Source: DASVCS01 sp036381495 (GTDB taxonomy: Bacteria; Gemmatimonadota; Gemmatimonadetes; Longimicrobiales; RSA9). From it: a stretch of 41,098 nucleotides of DNA. Location of the stretch: NCBI GenBank assembly GCA_036381495.1, contig DASVCS010000036.1, positions 1 to 41,098 of the forward strand, in the 5' to 3' direction. Positions 16,597-25,648 of the stretch are shown in pieces; position 1 is the first letter of the stretch, and each line of letters begins with the position of its first letter. Position numbers and translations under genes: made by a program. The notes beneath the pieces were generated by a model, which was not told the DNA's origin, made no database searches, and saw only the letters and a list, made by a program, of their open reading frames with translations.

Positions 16597-18248
16597 CGAC
16601 TTCCGAGTGTAAGCTCGGTTGCGAGCCTCGCCGACCACTGCCACCAGCCGGTGCGGCCGTGCTCGACTTCGAGGCGGCCATCGAGATGTGCGCGCCGCGC
16701 GGCGGGCAGGCGCCAGCGGAGCGTGCCGCCGTGGCTGGTCCCGCGTCGCGCGGGGGCGAACAGGTTTTCTTCGTGGCGGACGCGACGGAAGAGGCGGCCG
16801 CCGGCGAGGATGCCGGTACCGGGGAGATCGAGGCGCCAGCGCAGAGCCGTGGCGTGTCCATGACCGCCGAGGGGGTGTCCGAGCGGGCGGCCGCGGTCGG
16901 TCCACCCTTCCGCGAGGGGGCCGTGTTGGTACCACGGTGGATTGCCGCAACAGCTTCGATCGAAGTGGACGCGTTCGACGCCGAGCGCGAGTGCGGGGAC
17001 TCCGGGAACGAGCGGTAGTTCGGCGCCGAGCACGATGCCGGGCACGTGCGTCCATGCGAAGCCCATGTCGTCGAACCCCCACTCGCCGTAGAGGGCCAGG
17101 GGCACGCCCCACGCCGCGGTGTGCCAGAACAGGTCCACGGATGCGACCTGATTCTCGAAGGCGCTTGCCTTCCCCTCGGTGTCCGTGAATCCGAGGAGCA
17201 TCAGGAGCACGGTCCGGGGGGTGATCCGGCCGTTCCCTTCGCCGCCGAAGAGCGATGCCCGGTTGAATCCGATCGAGAGGGAGCGGTGCGGCGAGATGCT
17301 GAGGCGCGCGGCCCAGAAGAGCGGGTGCGCGTACGGTCCGCTTCGTTCCATGCGGGCGAGCATCACGGCGGCGCGGACGGGGCCGAGCGAGGCGAGGGGG
17401 CCGGGGAGCCGGAACCCTTCGGGGATCGCCAGACCCCCGCCGTCGAAGAGCGTGCCCTCGGCGAGGACAATCGCATCGCGGCCGGCCGCGCCGGCGCTCC
17501 AGCCACGGCGACCGAGCCAGAGGTCGAGCGGACCGGTTGCGAGCGAGAGGTACGACTCGCCCGCCTCGAGCCGCTCCGCGGACCAGCGGCCGGAGACCGA
17601 TGCCGCGAGGCCGCCGAACGCGAGGTCCATCGCCGCGGCCGCGACACCCGAAGACGCGTCCGCCACCGCGACGGGGCCGGGATAGACCCACCCGACACCC
17701 TCCACCCACACGGAGGCGCCGCCACGCATGATGTTCTCGTGCGCGGTCAGTCCACCCTGGACCCGGAGCGCGGCGTACAGACGGTCCGGCATGGACGCGG
17801 TGCCCTCCGCGCTCGCCGCGCGGCGCTCCGCAGCCGGCGCGGCGCGGCCCGCGACCGGGTCGGCGGCACTCGCCGCCGATGCCGGCGGCGGGAACTCGTC
17901 GTCGAAGCGCTCGGCGTACGCGCGCGCCAGGCGGGCCGCCGCCACGGCGCCGCGGCGCTCCGCGGCCACCGCCGCAGTCGAGAACAGCCGCCGCACTCTC
18001 GAACGCCGGAGCGGCCACGCGGCGAGCGCGGCACCCGCATCCACCCATCCGGCCGCGGCCAGGCGCCGCAGCGCCGCCCGGCTCCAGTGGTCGTGCGGCG
18101 CGAACGGCTCCGCCGCGGCCGAGGCGGCGTCCTGAGCCCGCGCCGGGAGCGCCGCCGTGACGAGAACCGCCGCAGCCATGAATGCCGAGACCCCACGTCG
18201 CCCGATCCGGCGGAGCGGTCCGCCGCGAGGCCGGTGAGATGCCACCAT
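16593..18248 (-). CDS. Capsule assembly Wzi-like outer-membrane protein
   Basis: A 551-residue predicted outer-membrane protein matching the capsule assembly Wzi family in length, layout and position. A signal peptide (about 20-42, VSAFMAAAVLVTAALPARAQ) precedes a helical region with a long Ala-rich linker (about 120-160). From about 165 the chain is made of alternating beta strands ending in aromatic residues, as in an 18-strand barrel; the end (WWQWSARLATELTLGSR) looks like a terminal barrel strand. Wzi in E. coli is a lectin that holds capsule to the cell surface. The ATG at 18248 has GAGGG just upstream; a longer frame exists but is Arg/Pro-rich. Its stop overlaps the next promoter, so the gene is probably its own transcription unit, possibly reading through. 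Confidence 0.75.
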   Translation of the reverse strand: MVASHRPRGGPLRRIGRRGVSAFMAAAVLVTAALPARAQDAASAAAEPFAPHDHWSRAALRRLAAAGWVDAGAALAAWPLRRSRVRRLFSTAAVAAERRGAVAAARLARAYAERFDDEFPPPASAASAADPVAGRAAPAAERRAASAEGTASMPDRLYAALRVQGGLTAHENIMRGGASVWVEGVGWVYPGPVAVADASSGVAAAAMDLAFGGLAASVSGRWSAERLEAGESYLSLATGPLDLWLGRRGWSAGAAGRDAIVLAEGTLFDGGGLAIPEGFRLPGPLASLGPVRAAVMLARMERSGPYAHPLFWAARLSISPHRSLSIGFNRASLFGGEGNGRITPRTVLLMLLGFTDTEGKASAFENQVASVDLFWHTAAWGVPLALYGEWGFDDMGFAWTHVPGIVLGAELPLVPGVPALALGVERVHFDRSCCGNPPWYQHGPLAEGWTDRGRPLGHPLGGHGHATALRWRLDLPGTGILAGGRLFRRVRHEENLFAPARRGTSHGGTLRWRLPAARRAHLDGRLEVEHGRTGWWQWSARLATELTLGSR

Positions 18249-18630
18249 GGTCGCCCTCGCGTTGGGTTGGCGTGGGCGGCGACGCGCCCACGACGGTACG
18301 GTAGCGGTTGCGGCGGGGACCCGCAAACGGCGCCCGGCGCGGGTGGCAGGCTCATGTGAGAAACGGCCCGCCGCCGACGCCATCTACCGCGCCGTCCGCG
18401 ACCCCGAGATGGACGTGCAGCGCGTGGTCGGTGCACCCTTCGATGCGCCGCCCTGGAACCCGAACGGCAAGCACTCCTCCCGATGAACAAGGTCTTCGGA
18501 CGCCCCCGCGCCGCGCCCTGGCCGCTACCGCGGAAAGCTGCTATCCTATCCGCCTCACCATTCCACAACCCGACTGCGCCGCGCGCCCGACTCGCCGCGG
18601 CCGCCGTACCGTCGGAAGGAGAAGGCATCC
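18249..18630. other. Divergent intergenic region, 382 bp
   Basis: This gap separates the wzi-like gene from the M14 peptidase. I see no complete gene. In one plus-strand frame, 18356-18486 translates to a short stretch (DAIYRAVRDPEMD, then PPWNPNG) that looks faintly protein-like and could be the remnant of an enzyme N-terminus, but it has no start, no ribosome-binding site and no continuation. A promoter candidate for the peptidase is at 18539-18547. Confidence 0.45.
18539..18547 (+). promoter_or_regulatory. Extended -10 promoter candidate for the M14 gene
   Basis: TGCTATCCT occurs 83 nt before the ATG at 18631, in an otherwise GC-rich stretch. It fits an extended -10 element and resembles those ahead of other genes here. 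No convincing -35 box is visible. Confidence 0.35.
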
Positions 18631-21435
18631 ATGCTCGGCAGAACCGTTTCCCGGCCGCTCGCGCTGCTCCCGGCGCTGCTGCTCGTCGCGGGCGCGACCG
18701 CACTCGAAGCCCAGACCGATGTCACCACGCCCATCGAGCAGTTCGGCCACCCCATCGGCGCGGACTACGTGCTCCCCGACTACGACGACCTCGTCGCGTA
18801 CTGGAAGAAGCTGGACGCGGAGTCCGATCGCATGAAGCTCGTCTCGATCGGCAAGACGGCGGAGGGACGCGACCAGTACATGGCGATCATCACGTCGCCG
18901 GAGAACCATGCGAATCTCGCGCACTACAAGGAGATCTCGCAGCGGCTCGCCCGGGCCGAGGGGCTCACGGACGAGGAAGCGCACCGCCTCGCACGCGAGG
19001 GCAAGGCCGTCGTCTGGATCGATGGCGGACTGCACGCCAGTGAAGTGCTCGGCGCGCAGCAGCTCATGGAGACGGTCTACCAGCTCGTGAGCCGGACCGA
19101 TCCGGAGACCATGCGGATCCTGAACGACGTGATCATCCTCGCGGTGCAGGCGAACCCGGACGGGATGCAGCTCGTCTCGAACTGGTACATGCGGGAAGAG
19201 GACCCGGCGCGGCGCTCGACGCGCGGGCTGCCCAGACTCTACCAGAAGTACGTCGGGCACGACAACAACCGCGACTTCTACATGTCGACGCAGCCCGAGA
19301 CCGAGAACATGAACCGGATCCTCTTCCACGAGTGGTTTCCGCAGATCATGTACAACCACCACCAGACGGGCCCACGGGGGATGGTGCTCTTCGCGCCGCC
19401 GTTCCGCGACCCGTTCAACTACAAGTTCGATCCGCTGGTGGTGACGGAGCTGGACCTGGTCGGCGCGGCAATGCACACGCGCTTCATCGCCGAGGACAAG
19501 CCGGGCGCGACCATGGCGGAAGGCGCGAGCTACTCGACGTGGTGGAACGGCGGGCTGCGTACGATCACGTATTTCCACAACATGATCGGGCTGCTGACGG
19601 AGACGATCGGCAATCCGACGCCGATGGCGATCCCCTTCGTCGTGGACCGGCAACTGCCGAACGCGGACCAGCCGATGCCGATCGGGCCGCGCGACGAGTG
19701 GCACTTCCGACAGTCGATCGACTACTCGGTGACGGCCAACTACGCGGTGCTCGACCTCGCGTCCCGCTACCGCGAGATGTTCCTCTACAACATCTACCGG
19801 ATGGGGCGGAACTCGATCGAGCGGGGTAGCCGCGACCACTGGACGATGTATCCGGACCGGATCGCGAAAGTCGAGGCGGCGGTCGCGGCCGCGCGCGAGG
19901 CGGCGGGCGATGGCGGCGAGGGCTTCGGCTTCGGCGGCCGCATCGATGATGACGATGCGGCCCGCTACATGGCGATGCTGCACGACCCGGCACTGCGTGA
20001 TCCCCGGGGTTACATCATCCCCGCGGACCAGCCGGACTTCCCGACGGCGACGAAGTTCGTCAACGCGCTGCTCGAGACGGGGATCACCGTGCACCGCGCG
20101 ACTGCGGACTTCACGGTGAACGGGAAGACGTACCCGGCGGGCTCGTACGTGATCAAGGCCGCGCAGGCGTTCCGTCCGCACGTGCTCGACATGTTCGAGC
20201 CACAGGACTACCCGAACGACTTCCGCTACCCCGGCGGTCCGCCGATCGCGCCGTACGACAATGCCGGTTGGACGCTGGCGTACCAGATGGGGATCGAGTT
20301 CGACCGGATTCTCGAAGGCTTCGACGGGCCGTTCGAGGAGATCGACGAGTGGAACATCGACCCGCCGCCCGGCACGGTCGAAGCGGGCCCGGCCGAGGGC
20401 TACATCCTCTCGCCGTACTACAACGACGCCTTCGTCGCCGTGAACCGACTGCTCGCGGATGATGCGGAGGTCTACCGCCTGGCGGCGCCCTGGCAGGATG
20501 GCGGCGAGCGCTTCGCGGCGGGCTCGTTCTACATCCCGGCGGAAGGCGGCACGCGTGCGCGGCTCGAACGGCTGGCCACGGAGCTCGGCATCGACTTCGA
20601 TGCCGTGAGCTCGGCGCCGGATGGCGAGGCCTACCGGTTGCACCCCGTCCGCATCGGGCTCTGGGACCGCTACGGCGGCTCCATCCCCTCGGGGTGGACG
20701 CGCTGGATCATGGAGCAATTCGAGTTCCCCTTCGAGGTCGTCTACCCTCAGCGGCTGGATGAAGGCGACCTGCGCGACGACTTCGACGTACTCATCTTCG
20801 TCGACGGCGCGATCCCGGAGGAGGATCGCGACCGGTCCCGCTCGTTCGACGACATGGCCGAGCGCATCCCCGAGGAATACCGGCACACGCTCGGCGAGGT
20901 GACGATCGAGAAAACGGTCCCGCAACTCCGCGAGTTCCTCGAAGACGGCGGTACGATCCTCACGATCGGCAGCTCGACCATCCTCGCCCGGCACCTCGGT
21001 CTGCCCGTCGGAGACAAACTCGTCGAGACGGGCGACGACGGCCGCGAACACCCGCTCCCCCGCGAAGAGTACTACATCCCGGGCTCCGTCCTGGAAGTGC
21101 GGGTGGATACGCGCCAGCCGATCGCATGGGGGATGGACGACCACGTCGACGTCTTCTTCGACAACTCGCCGGTCTTCACCCTCGAGGCGGGCGCCGAAGC
21201 CTCCGGCCTCGAACGCGTCGCCTGGTTCGATGGCCCCGAGCCGCTCCGCAGCGGCTGGGCATGGGGCCAGAACCACCTGGAAGGCGGCCTGGCCGTCATC
21301 GAGGCGCCCGTCGGTGAAGGGACGCTCTACCTCTTCGGCCCGGAGATCCTGAACCGCGCGCAGCCGCACGGCACCTTCAAGTTCTTCTTCAACGGGCTGA
21401 CGCTGAGCACCGCCGAGCGCGAGTCGATCGATTGA
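18631..21435 (+). CDS. Secreted M14 family zinc carboxypeptidase
   Basis: A 934-residue secreted metallopeptidase of family M14. A signal peptide (1 to about 28, ending ALEAQ) is followed by a short N-terminal region and the catalytic domain. The zinc motif H-x-x-E is at His135/Glu138 (GGLHASE), the third ligand is most likely His243 or His244 in MYNHHQTGP, and the catalytic Glu is probably Glu324 in LLTETIGNP. The C-terminal half (about 450-934) contains a glutamine-amidotransferase-like alpha/beta region (YGGSIPSGWTRW, VLIFVDGAIP) that is common in this long subgroup; its function is unknown. AAGGAG lies 10 nt ahead of the ATG. A strong hairpin follows the stop. It probably degrades peptides in the periplasm or outside the cell. 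Confidence 0.88.
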   Translation: MLGRTVSRPLALLPALLLVAGATALEAQTDVTTPIEQFGHPIGADYVLPDYDDLVAYWKKLDAESDRMKLVSIGKTAEGRDQYMAIITSPENHANLAHYKEISQRLARAEGLTDEEAHRLAREGKAVVWIDGGLHASEVLGAQQLMETVYQLVSRTDPETMRILNDVIILAVQANPDGMQLVSNWYMREEDPARRSTRGLPRLYQKYVGHDNNRDFYMSTQPETENMNRILFHEWFPQIMYNHHQTGPRGMVLFAPPFRDPFNYKFDPLVVTELDLVGAAMHTRFIAEDKPGATMAEGASYSTWWNGGLRTITYFHNMIGLLTETIGNPTPMAIPFVVDRQLPNADQPMPIGPRDEWHFRQSIDYSVTANYAVLDLASRYREMFLYNIYRMGRNSIERGSRDHWTMYPDRIAKVEAAVAAAREAAGDGGEGFGFGGRIDDDDAARYMAMLHDPALRDPRGYIIPADQPDFPTATKFVNALLETGITVHRATADFTVNGKTYPAGSYVIKAAQAFRPHVLDMFEPQDYPNDFRYPGGPPIAPYDNAGWTLAYQMGIEFDRILEGFDGPFEEIDEWNIDPPPGTVEAGPAEGYILSPYYNDAFVAVNRLLADDAEVYRLAAPWQDGGERFAAGSFYIPAEGGTRARLERLATELGIDFDAVSSAPDGEAYRLHPVRIGLWDRYGGSIPSGWTRWIMEQFEFPFEVVYPQRLDEGDLRDDFDVLIFVDGAIPEEDRDRSRSFDDMAERIPEEYRHTLGEVTIEKTVPQLREFLEDGGTILTIGSSTILARHLGLPVGDKLVETGDDGREHPLPREEYYIPGSVLEVRVDTRQPIAWGMDDHVDVFFDNSPVFTLEAGAEASGLERVAWFDGPEPLRSGWAWGQNHLEGGLAVIEAPVGEGTLYLFGPEILNRAQPHGTFKFFFNGLTLSTAERESID

Positions 21436-21853
21436 GGTGCTCGCGTCGCGCAGGCGGCGCTGGACCCGCGGGTCCATGACATCGACGGCCGTGGAGACCC
21501 TTCTCCACGGCCGTCTGTATGTCGCATCCATTCCGCCGTCGTCGGATCCGTGCAACACCCCTGCCGTGGGATCGACGTGGATCCAGCCCACCGATCCGGG
21601 GGTCGGGGCCGATGCTCGCGGGCGATGCGCGGCGCGTCCACCCGCTGGTCTGATTCGTGCACCCCCGGCCGGCCCCGGGAATCCCGCATTCCGTATCGCG
21701 CGAATGGATCGCCCTCGCGCGGGGCGGTGCAACCCGCTGTCGCGGGTGCGCGCGTCCGCTCGGCGAGCGGATGCAGCCGCGTGCCGTTGCGGCGATCGGG
21801 CCGCGCGGATGCGGGGGTCGGACGTTCTCTTTTCAGGATCCAGGGGTCGTGCC
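21436..21853. other. Intergenic leader, 418 bp
   Basis: No gene is supported. Besides the hairpin at 21484-21515 it holds two adjacent smaller hairpins near the next gene: ACCCGC/GCGGGT (21732-21737, 21742-21747) and TCCGCTC/GAGCGGA with a GGC loop (21755-21771). They would lie in the 5' leader of the Ig-like/TolB gene and could be regulatory or simply chance in such GC-rich DNA. No clear ribosome-binding site precedes the ATG at 21854. Confidence 0.45.
21484..21515 (+). terminator. 14-bp perfect hairpin, likely terminator
   Basis: The arms GACGGCCGTGGAGA (21484-21497) and TCTCCACGGCCGTC (21502-21515) are perfectly complementary around a CCCT loop, 48 nt after the M14 stop. There is no clear U-tract after it, so termination would rely on the very stable stem; it may instead protect the 3' end. 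Confidence 0.6.
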
Positions 21854-24736
21854 ATGAAGTCGTTTGCCGAAGCCGGCGGGAGTCCACGCGCCGTGATCCG
21901 GAACCGGGCGTGCGCGAGGCGGATCGCGATTCCGTTGGGGTTCGCCTGCGCGCTGTTCCTGGCGGGGTGTCCTGACGGGGATGATCCGGTGGTGCCGGAT
22001 GTGTCGATCCCGGCTGCGCTCGAGGCGGTGGGAGAGCTGCCCGACACGGCCGTGGTGGGTACCATGCTGACGAATGCGCCGCGTGTCCGGGTCAGCGATG
22101 AGGATGGCGAGGGCGTCGCGGACGTCCCGGTCGCGTGGCGCGTGGTGGCGGGCGGCGGCGTGCTCGGCGCGGACACGACCGTGACGGGCGCGGACGGCGT
22201 GGCGAGCGTCTCCTGGACGCTCGGGACGGCGGTCGGCGAGAACACGGTGGCCGCTTCGGTGAGCGGGCTGACCGAGGTGGCGTTCACGATCGAGGCGGTT
22301 GCGGGGGATCCGGCGGTCGTCACGCTCTCGGTGGACACGCTCGCGTTCGCGGCGCTCGAAGCCAAGGACACGCTCACGGCCGCGGTGACCGACGCCTACG
22401 GCAATGCGATCGCCGAGCCGACCCTCGTCTGGACGAGCACGGACGGCGATGTCGTCCGCGTGGATGATGCGGGCACGGTGACGGCCGCGGGCGCGGGGAC
22501 GGCGCGCATCATCGCCGCCGCGGGCGCGGCGGCCGACACGGTCGTCGCCGTCGTCGCGCAGGTCCCGGTCGGGATCGCGCTCGAGCCCGCGGCCGATACG
22601 CTCGATGCGCTGGGCGAGTCGGTGCAGCTCACGGCGGTGGTCCGGGATGCCAACGGCCACGCGGTCGTGGACGCGGACGTGACGTGGACGAGCCTGGACG
22701 AGACCATCGCCACCGTGGATGCGAACGGCAACGTACTCGCGGTCGCGCCGGGGAATGCGCGGATCGTGGCGGCCATCGGCACGCTGGCGGACACCGCAAC
22801 CGTGCTGGTCCGGCAGCTCGCGCCGTCCGTGATCATCGATCCGCCGGCCGTGACGCTGGATGCGCTCGGCGCCACTGCGGAGCTGAGCGCGAGCGTCCGG
22901 GATTCGAACGGCCACCCGGTCGCCGGCGCCGTCGTGACGTGGACGAGCCTGGACGAGGAGATCGCCACCATAACGACGGCGGCGGACATCGCGACCGTGA
23001 CCGCTCACGCCGTAGGTGAAGCCCGGATCGTCGCGACCGCGGCCGGCATCGCGGACACCGACACGGCCATGATCGTGGTGCGACAGGTCCCGGCCACGGT
23101 CACGCTGACGCCGGCGGCCGCGACACTGGATGCCCTGGGTGACAGCGTGGTCTTCGACGTGACGGTCGAGGACGCGAACGGCAACCCGATCCCCGACGCG
23201 GAGGTCGAGTGGTCCCGCTTCGGCGACGGAGTCGGGACCGTCGAGCCGGATGCCGCCGATCCCTCGCACGCCCGACTGGTTGCGGAGGCGGTCGGGATCG
23301 CCCGGGTCGTGGCCACGGCGGGCGCGGCGGCGGACACCGCCACCATCGAGGTTCGGCAGGTCGCCGCCACGGTCACGCTCGAGCCGGAGGAACACACGCT
23401 CAACGCCCTCGGCGACGTCGTGCAGCTCACCGCCACCGTTCGCGATGCCAACGGCAACGCCATCCCGGGAGCGGTCATCGCGTGGACCAGCACCGATGAC
23501 GGCGTCGCGCCCGTCGACGGCGACGGCACCGTGACCGCGGACGCGGTCGGCACGGTGGACATCATCGCCGCAGTGGATGAGGTCGCGGACACGGCATCCA
23601 TCACCGTGCGCCAGGTGCCGGCATCGATCACGCCGCTCGCGCCGGCCGACACCACGCTCTACCAGGACTCGATCGTCCAGTTCGCGGTGGTCGTCAGGGA
23701 CTCGAACGACGTCGTGATCCCGGAGCCGGACCTCACCTGGAGCACGTCGAACGAGAACGTCGCCGACATCGACGCGGACGGCACGGAGAGTCTCGTGACC
23801 GCACAGCGCGAAGGCGTCGCGACCATCACGGTCGCGACCGAAGTGGCCGGCGTGCAGGCATCCGCGACGGTCCGCGTGCCGGGGCTGATCGCGTTCGTGA
23901 GCACCGGGACCGACGGCCATCGCCACATCTTCGTGATGAACGAGGACGGGACCGATCCCCGCCAGGTCACCTCCGGCCCCTACGACGACTTCGACCCCGC
24001 CTGGTCGCCCGATGGCAGCAACATCGTCTTCGTCAGCGACCGCGACGACGATGCCGATGGGGGCGACCGCGAGATCTTCATCGTCAGCGCGTCCGGCGGC
24101 ACACCCACCCAGGTGACGGACGATGCGCTGGACGACCTCGAGCCCTCGTGGTCGCCCGATGGCACGAAGATCGTGTTCCGCAGCGAACGCGCGGACACGA
24201 CGCTCCTCGACATCTTCGTGATGAACGTGGACGGGACCGGGCGCACGGCGATCACCGCGACGGCGCACGACGACTTCGACCCGGTGTGGTCGCCCGACGG
24301 CATGCGGATCGCGTTCTCGAGCAACCCGATCCCGGACGGCGAGGTCCTCTCCAACAACGACGTCTATGTCATGGACGCCGATGGCGCGAACCAGACCCGA
24401 CTCACGACCGATTCGGAACTCGACTTCGATCCCGCGTGGTCGCCGACCGGCACGCAGATCGTGTTCGCGAGCGACCGTGACGGTGATTTCGAGATTTTCG
24501 TGATCAACGACGACGGCTCGGGCCTCTCGGCTCCGCTCACCAGCAACGCGGTGAACGACGGCGAGCCCGTCTGGTCGGCCGATGGTACGCGGATCGTGTT
24601 CTGGCGCGGAGACGCGGGCGAGGAGCAGATCTACATCATGAACGCGGACGGCAGCGGCCAGAGGCCGATCGGCGCGACACCCATCTTCGGCACCCAGCCG
24701 GTCTGGCGGCCGCAGGCGGAGCCGCCGCAACCATAG
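21854..24736 (+). CDS. Large lipoprotein with Ig-like repeats and TolB-type propeller
   Basis: A 960-residue lipoprotein predicted to be surface or periplasmic. A signal peptide ends in a lipobox (LAGC, about residue 42). Next is a Big_1/invasin-like domain (about 55-155), then six bacterial Ig-like (Big_2-type) repeats of about 80 residues, recognisable by recurring LDALGxxVxLTA and DANGxxxxxAxVxWTS motifs. The last 270 residues are about six PD40/TolB-type repeats (FDPAWSPDGSNIVFVSDRD and variants, each followed by IFVMNxDGT), forming a beta propeller. The Ig repeats resemble each other at DNA level too, so the gene is a candidate for recombination-driven length change. It probably binds or displays something outside the cell. 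A terminator hairpin follows the stop. Confidence 0.85.
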   Translation: MKSFAEAGGSPRAVIRNRACARRIAIPLGFACALFLAGCPDGDDPVVPDVSIPAALEAVGELPDTAVVGTMLTNAPRVRVSDEDGEGVADVPVAWRVVAGGGVLGADTTVTGADGVASVSWTLGTAVGENTVAASVSGLTEVAFTIEAVAGDPAVVTLSVDTLAFAALEAKDTLTAAVTDAYGNAIAEPTLVWTSTDGDVVRVDDAGTVTAAGAGTARIIAAAGAAADTVVAVVAQVPVGIALEPAADTLDALGESVQLTAVVRDANGHAVVDADVTWTSLDETIATVDANGNVLAVAPGNARIVAAIGTLADTATVLVRQLAPSVIIDPPAVTLDALGATAELSASVRDSNGHPVAGAVVTWTSLDEEIATITTAADIATVTAHAVGEARIVATAAGIADTDTAMIVVRQVPATVTLTPAAATLDALGDSVVFDVTVEDANGNPIPDAEVEWSRFGDGVGTVEPDAADPSHARLVAEAVGIARVVATAGAAADTATIEVRQVAATVTLEPEEHTLNALGDVVQLTATVRDANGNAIPGAVIAWTSTDDGVAPVDGDGTVTADAVGTVDIIAAVDEVADTASITVRQVPASITPLAPADTTLYQDSIVQFAVVVRDSNDVVIPEPDLTWSTSNENVADIDADGTESLVTAQREGVATITVATEVAGVQASATVRVPGLIAFVSTGTDGHRHIFVMNEDGTDPRQVTSGPYDDFDPAWSPDGSNIVFVSDRDDDADGGDREIFIVSASGGTPTQVTDDALDDLEPSWSPDGTKIVFRSERADTTLLDIFVMNVDGTGRTAITATAHDDFDPVWSPDGMRIAFSSNPIPDGEVLSNNDVYVMDADGANQTRLTTDSELDFDPAWSPTGTQIVFASDRDGDFEIFVINDDGSGLSAPLTSNAVNDGEPVWSADGTRIVFWRGDAGEEQIYIMNADGSGQRPIGATPIFGTQPVWRPQAEPPQP

Positions 24737-24747
24737 CGGCGGACCCG

Positions 24748-24778
24748 TTCCCCTCGGAGCCGCGGGTTCCGAGGGGAG
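24748..24778 (+). terminator. Terminator hairpin after the Ig-like/TolB gene
   Basis: CCCCTCGGA (24750-24758) pairs with TCCGAGGGG (24768-24776), extendable by two pairs, with a 9-nt loop, 11 nt after the stop. A G-rich stretch rather than a U-tract follows. Confidence 0.55.
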
Positions 24779-24806
24779 GAGGGGGCGCGGGGGGGTGGAC
24801 CCGGAT

Positions 24807-24841
24807 GACGGCGGGCGGCGGTGGCAGCGCCGTCCGCCGTC
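24807..24841 (-). terminator. Terminator hairpin after nfuA
   Basis: A 14-bp stem (24807-24820 with 24828-24841, one G-T wobble) around a 7-nt loop, 16 nt beyond the nfuA stop on the minus strand. With the hairpin at 24748-24778 it forms a back-to-back pair insulating the two convergent genes. Confidence 0.5.
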
Positions 24842-24857
24842 CGTCTCCGCCGGTTCG

Positions 24858-25427
24858 CTACGCGTGTTGATAGAAGGGGTTCGTCCCGCTCGCGTGGTCG
24901 GTGACGTCCTGGATCCCGGCGATCTCGGGGACCGCCTCGCGGATCATGCGCTCGACGCCCTGGCGCAGTGTCAGCCGCGACATGGCGCACCCCTGGCAAC
25001 CGCCACGCATCTCGATGTAGGCGATGCCGTCCTTCACGCCGACCAGCGTGATCTCGCCGCCGTGCGTCGCGACGCCGGGGTTGATGCGCTCCTCGATGAC
25101 GGCGCGGACCCGGGCGGCCAACTCGCCCTCCGCGCCGCCGTTCGCGCTCTCGAAGCTCGGCAGCCGCACGGCGAAGCCCGTCGCACCGTAATCCAGCATC
25201 CGGCCGCGGAGCCCCGTGGCACTGCGCGCATCCAGAATCACCCGAACACCGTCCGCATCCACGACCGTCTCGTCCGGCTCGGCATCCGCCTCCTCGACGA
25301 GCACGAACTCCCACTCCGGCGCCAGCGGGCTGGCGCCGTCACGCATGCGGATCCGCAACGCCGGCCGCTCGAGGAACTGCGAGATCGAGCGCACCCGTTC
25401 ACGCGCGGGCGCCGTCATTGTCAGCAT
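24858..25427 (-). CDS. nfuA: NfuA-like Fe-S cluster carrier
   Basis: A 189-residue protein matching NfuA in size and architecture. The N-terminal half (about 20-95) is a degenerate A-type (HesB-like) domain lacking cluster cysteines, and the C-terminal half (about 103-180) is a NifU domain with the C-x-x-C cluster site at Cys144 and Cys147 in GGCQGCAMSRLTLRQGVE. NfuA proteins receive [4Fe-4S] clusters and pass them to target enzymes, notably under oxidative stress. The start at 25427 is preceded by GGGAGGGAG; a second in-frame ATG three codons on is less well placed. The gene is divergent from the asparaginase gene with a short promoter region between them. Confidence 0.88.
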   Translation of the reverse strand: MLTMTAPARERVRSISQFLERPALRIRMRDGASPLAPEWEFVLVEEADAEPDETVVDADGVRVILDARSATGLRGRMLDYGATGFAVRLPSFESANGGAEGELAARVRAVIEERINPGVATHGGEITLVGVKDGIAYIEMRGGCQGCAMSRLTLRQGVERMIREAVPEIAGIQDVTDHASGTNPFYQHA

Positions 25428-25457
25428 CTCTCCCTCCCGTCCACCTGGTGCGCCCTT

Positions 25458-25463
25458 ATCCTA
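25458..25463 (-). promoter_or_regulatory. -10-like element for nfuA
   Basis: TAGGAT on the minus strand, 30 nt upstream of the nfuA start, in a small AT-richer patch. It would give a leader of roughly 24 nt. No good -35 box is visible. Confidence 0.35.
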
Positions 25464-25608
25464 ACGCACCGCCATGGGTCGTGGGTACCCCCCCGTCGCG
25501 GCGACGGTCCGAGCCGCCGCGGACCCCGACCGACGATCGGCATCCGGGTCCGCCACACGGACGACGTCCACGCGACTCGCCTACCCCCTCCCCACGGCTC
25601 CGCTCCCA

Positions 25609-25617
25609 TGCTACCTT
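25609..25617 (+). promoter_or_regulatory. Extended -10 promoter candidate for the asparaginase gene
   Basis: TGCTACCTT lies 31 nt before the ATG at 25649 and nearly equals TGTTACCTT before the gene at 5378. It would yield a short leader carrying the GGAG ribosome-binding site. Confidence 0.4.
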
Positions 25618-25648
25618 CCCCTGGATCCCAACCACGAAAGGAGTGGAG

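Noticed and set aside
18356..18486. Short protein-like frame (DAIYRAVRDPEMD) before the M14 gene, vaguely like the start of a nitroreductase-type enzyme
   Set aside because: Under 45 codons, no start signal or ribosome-binding site, and similarity too weak to name a family.
22300..23880. Repeats in the Ig-like gene as a CRISPR-like array
   Set aside because: Units are about 240 bp, coding, in frame and imperfect, matching Ig-like protein domains.
21833..24730. Long open frame of 965 codons on the minus strand opposite the Ig-like/TolB gene
   Set aside because: It mirrors the plus-strand gene, is Arg/His/Asp-rich with no domain, and arises because codons ending in G or C leave few antisense stops.
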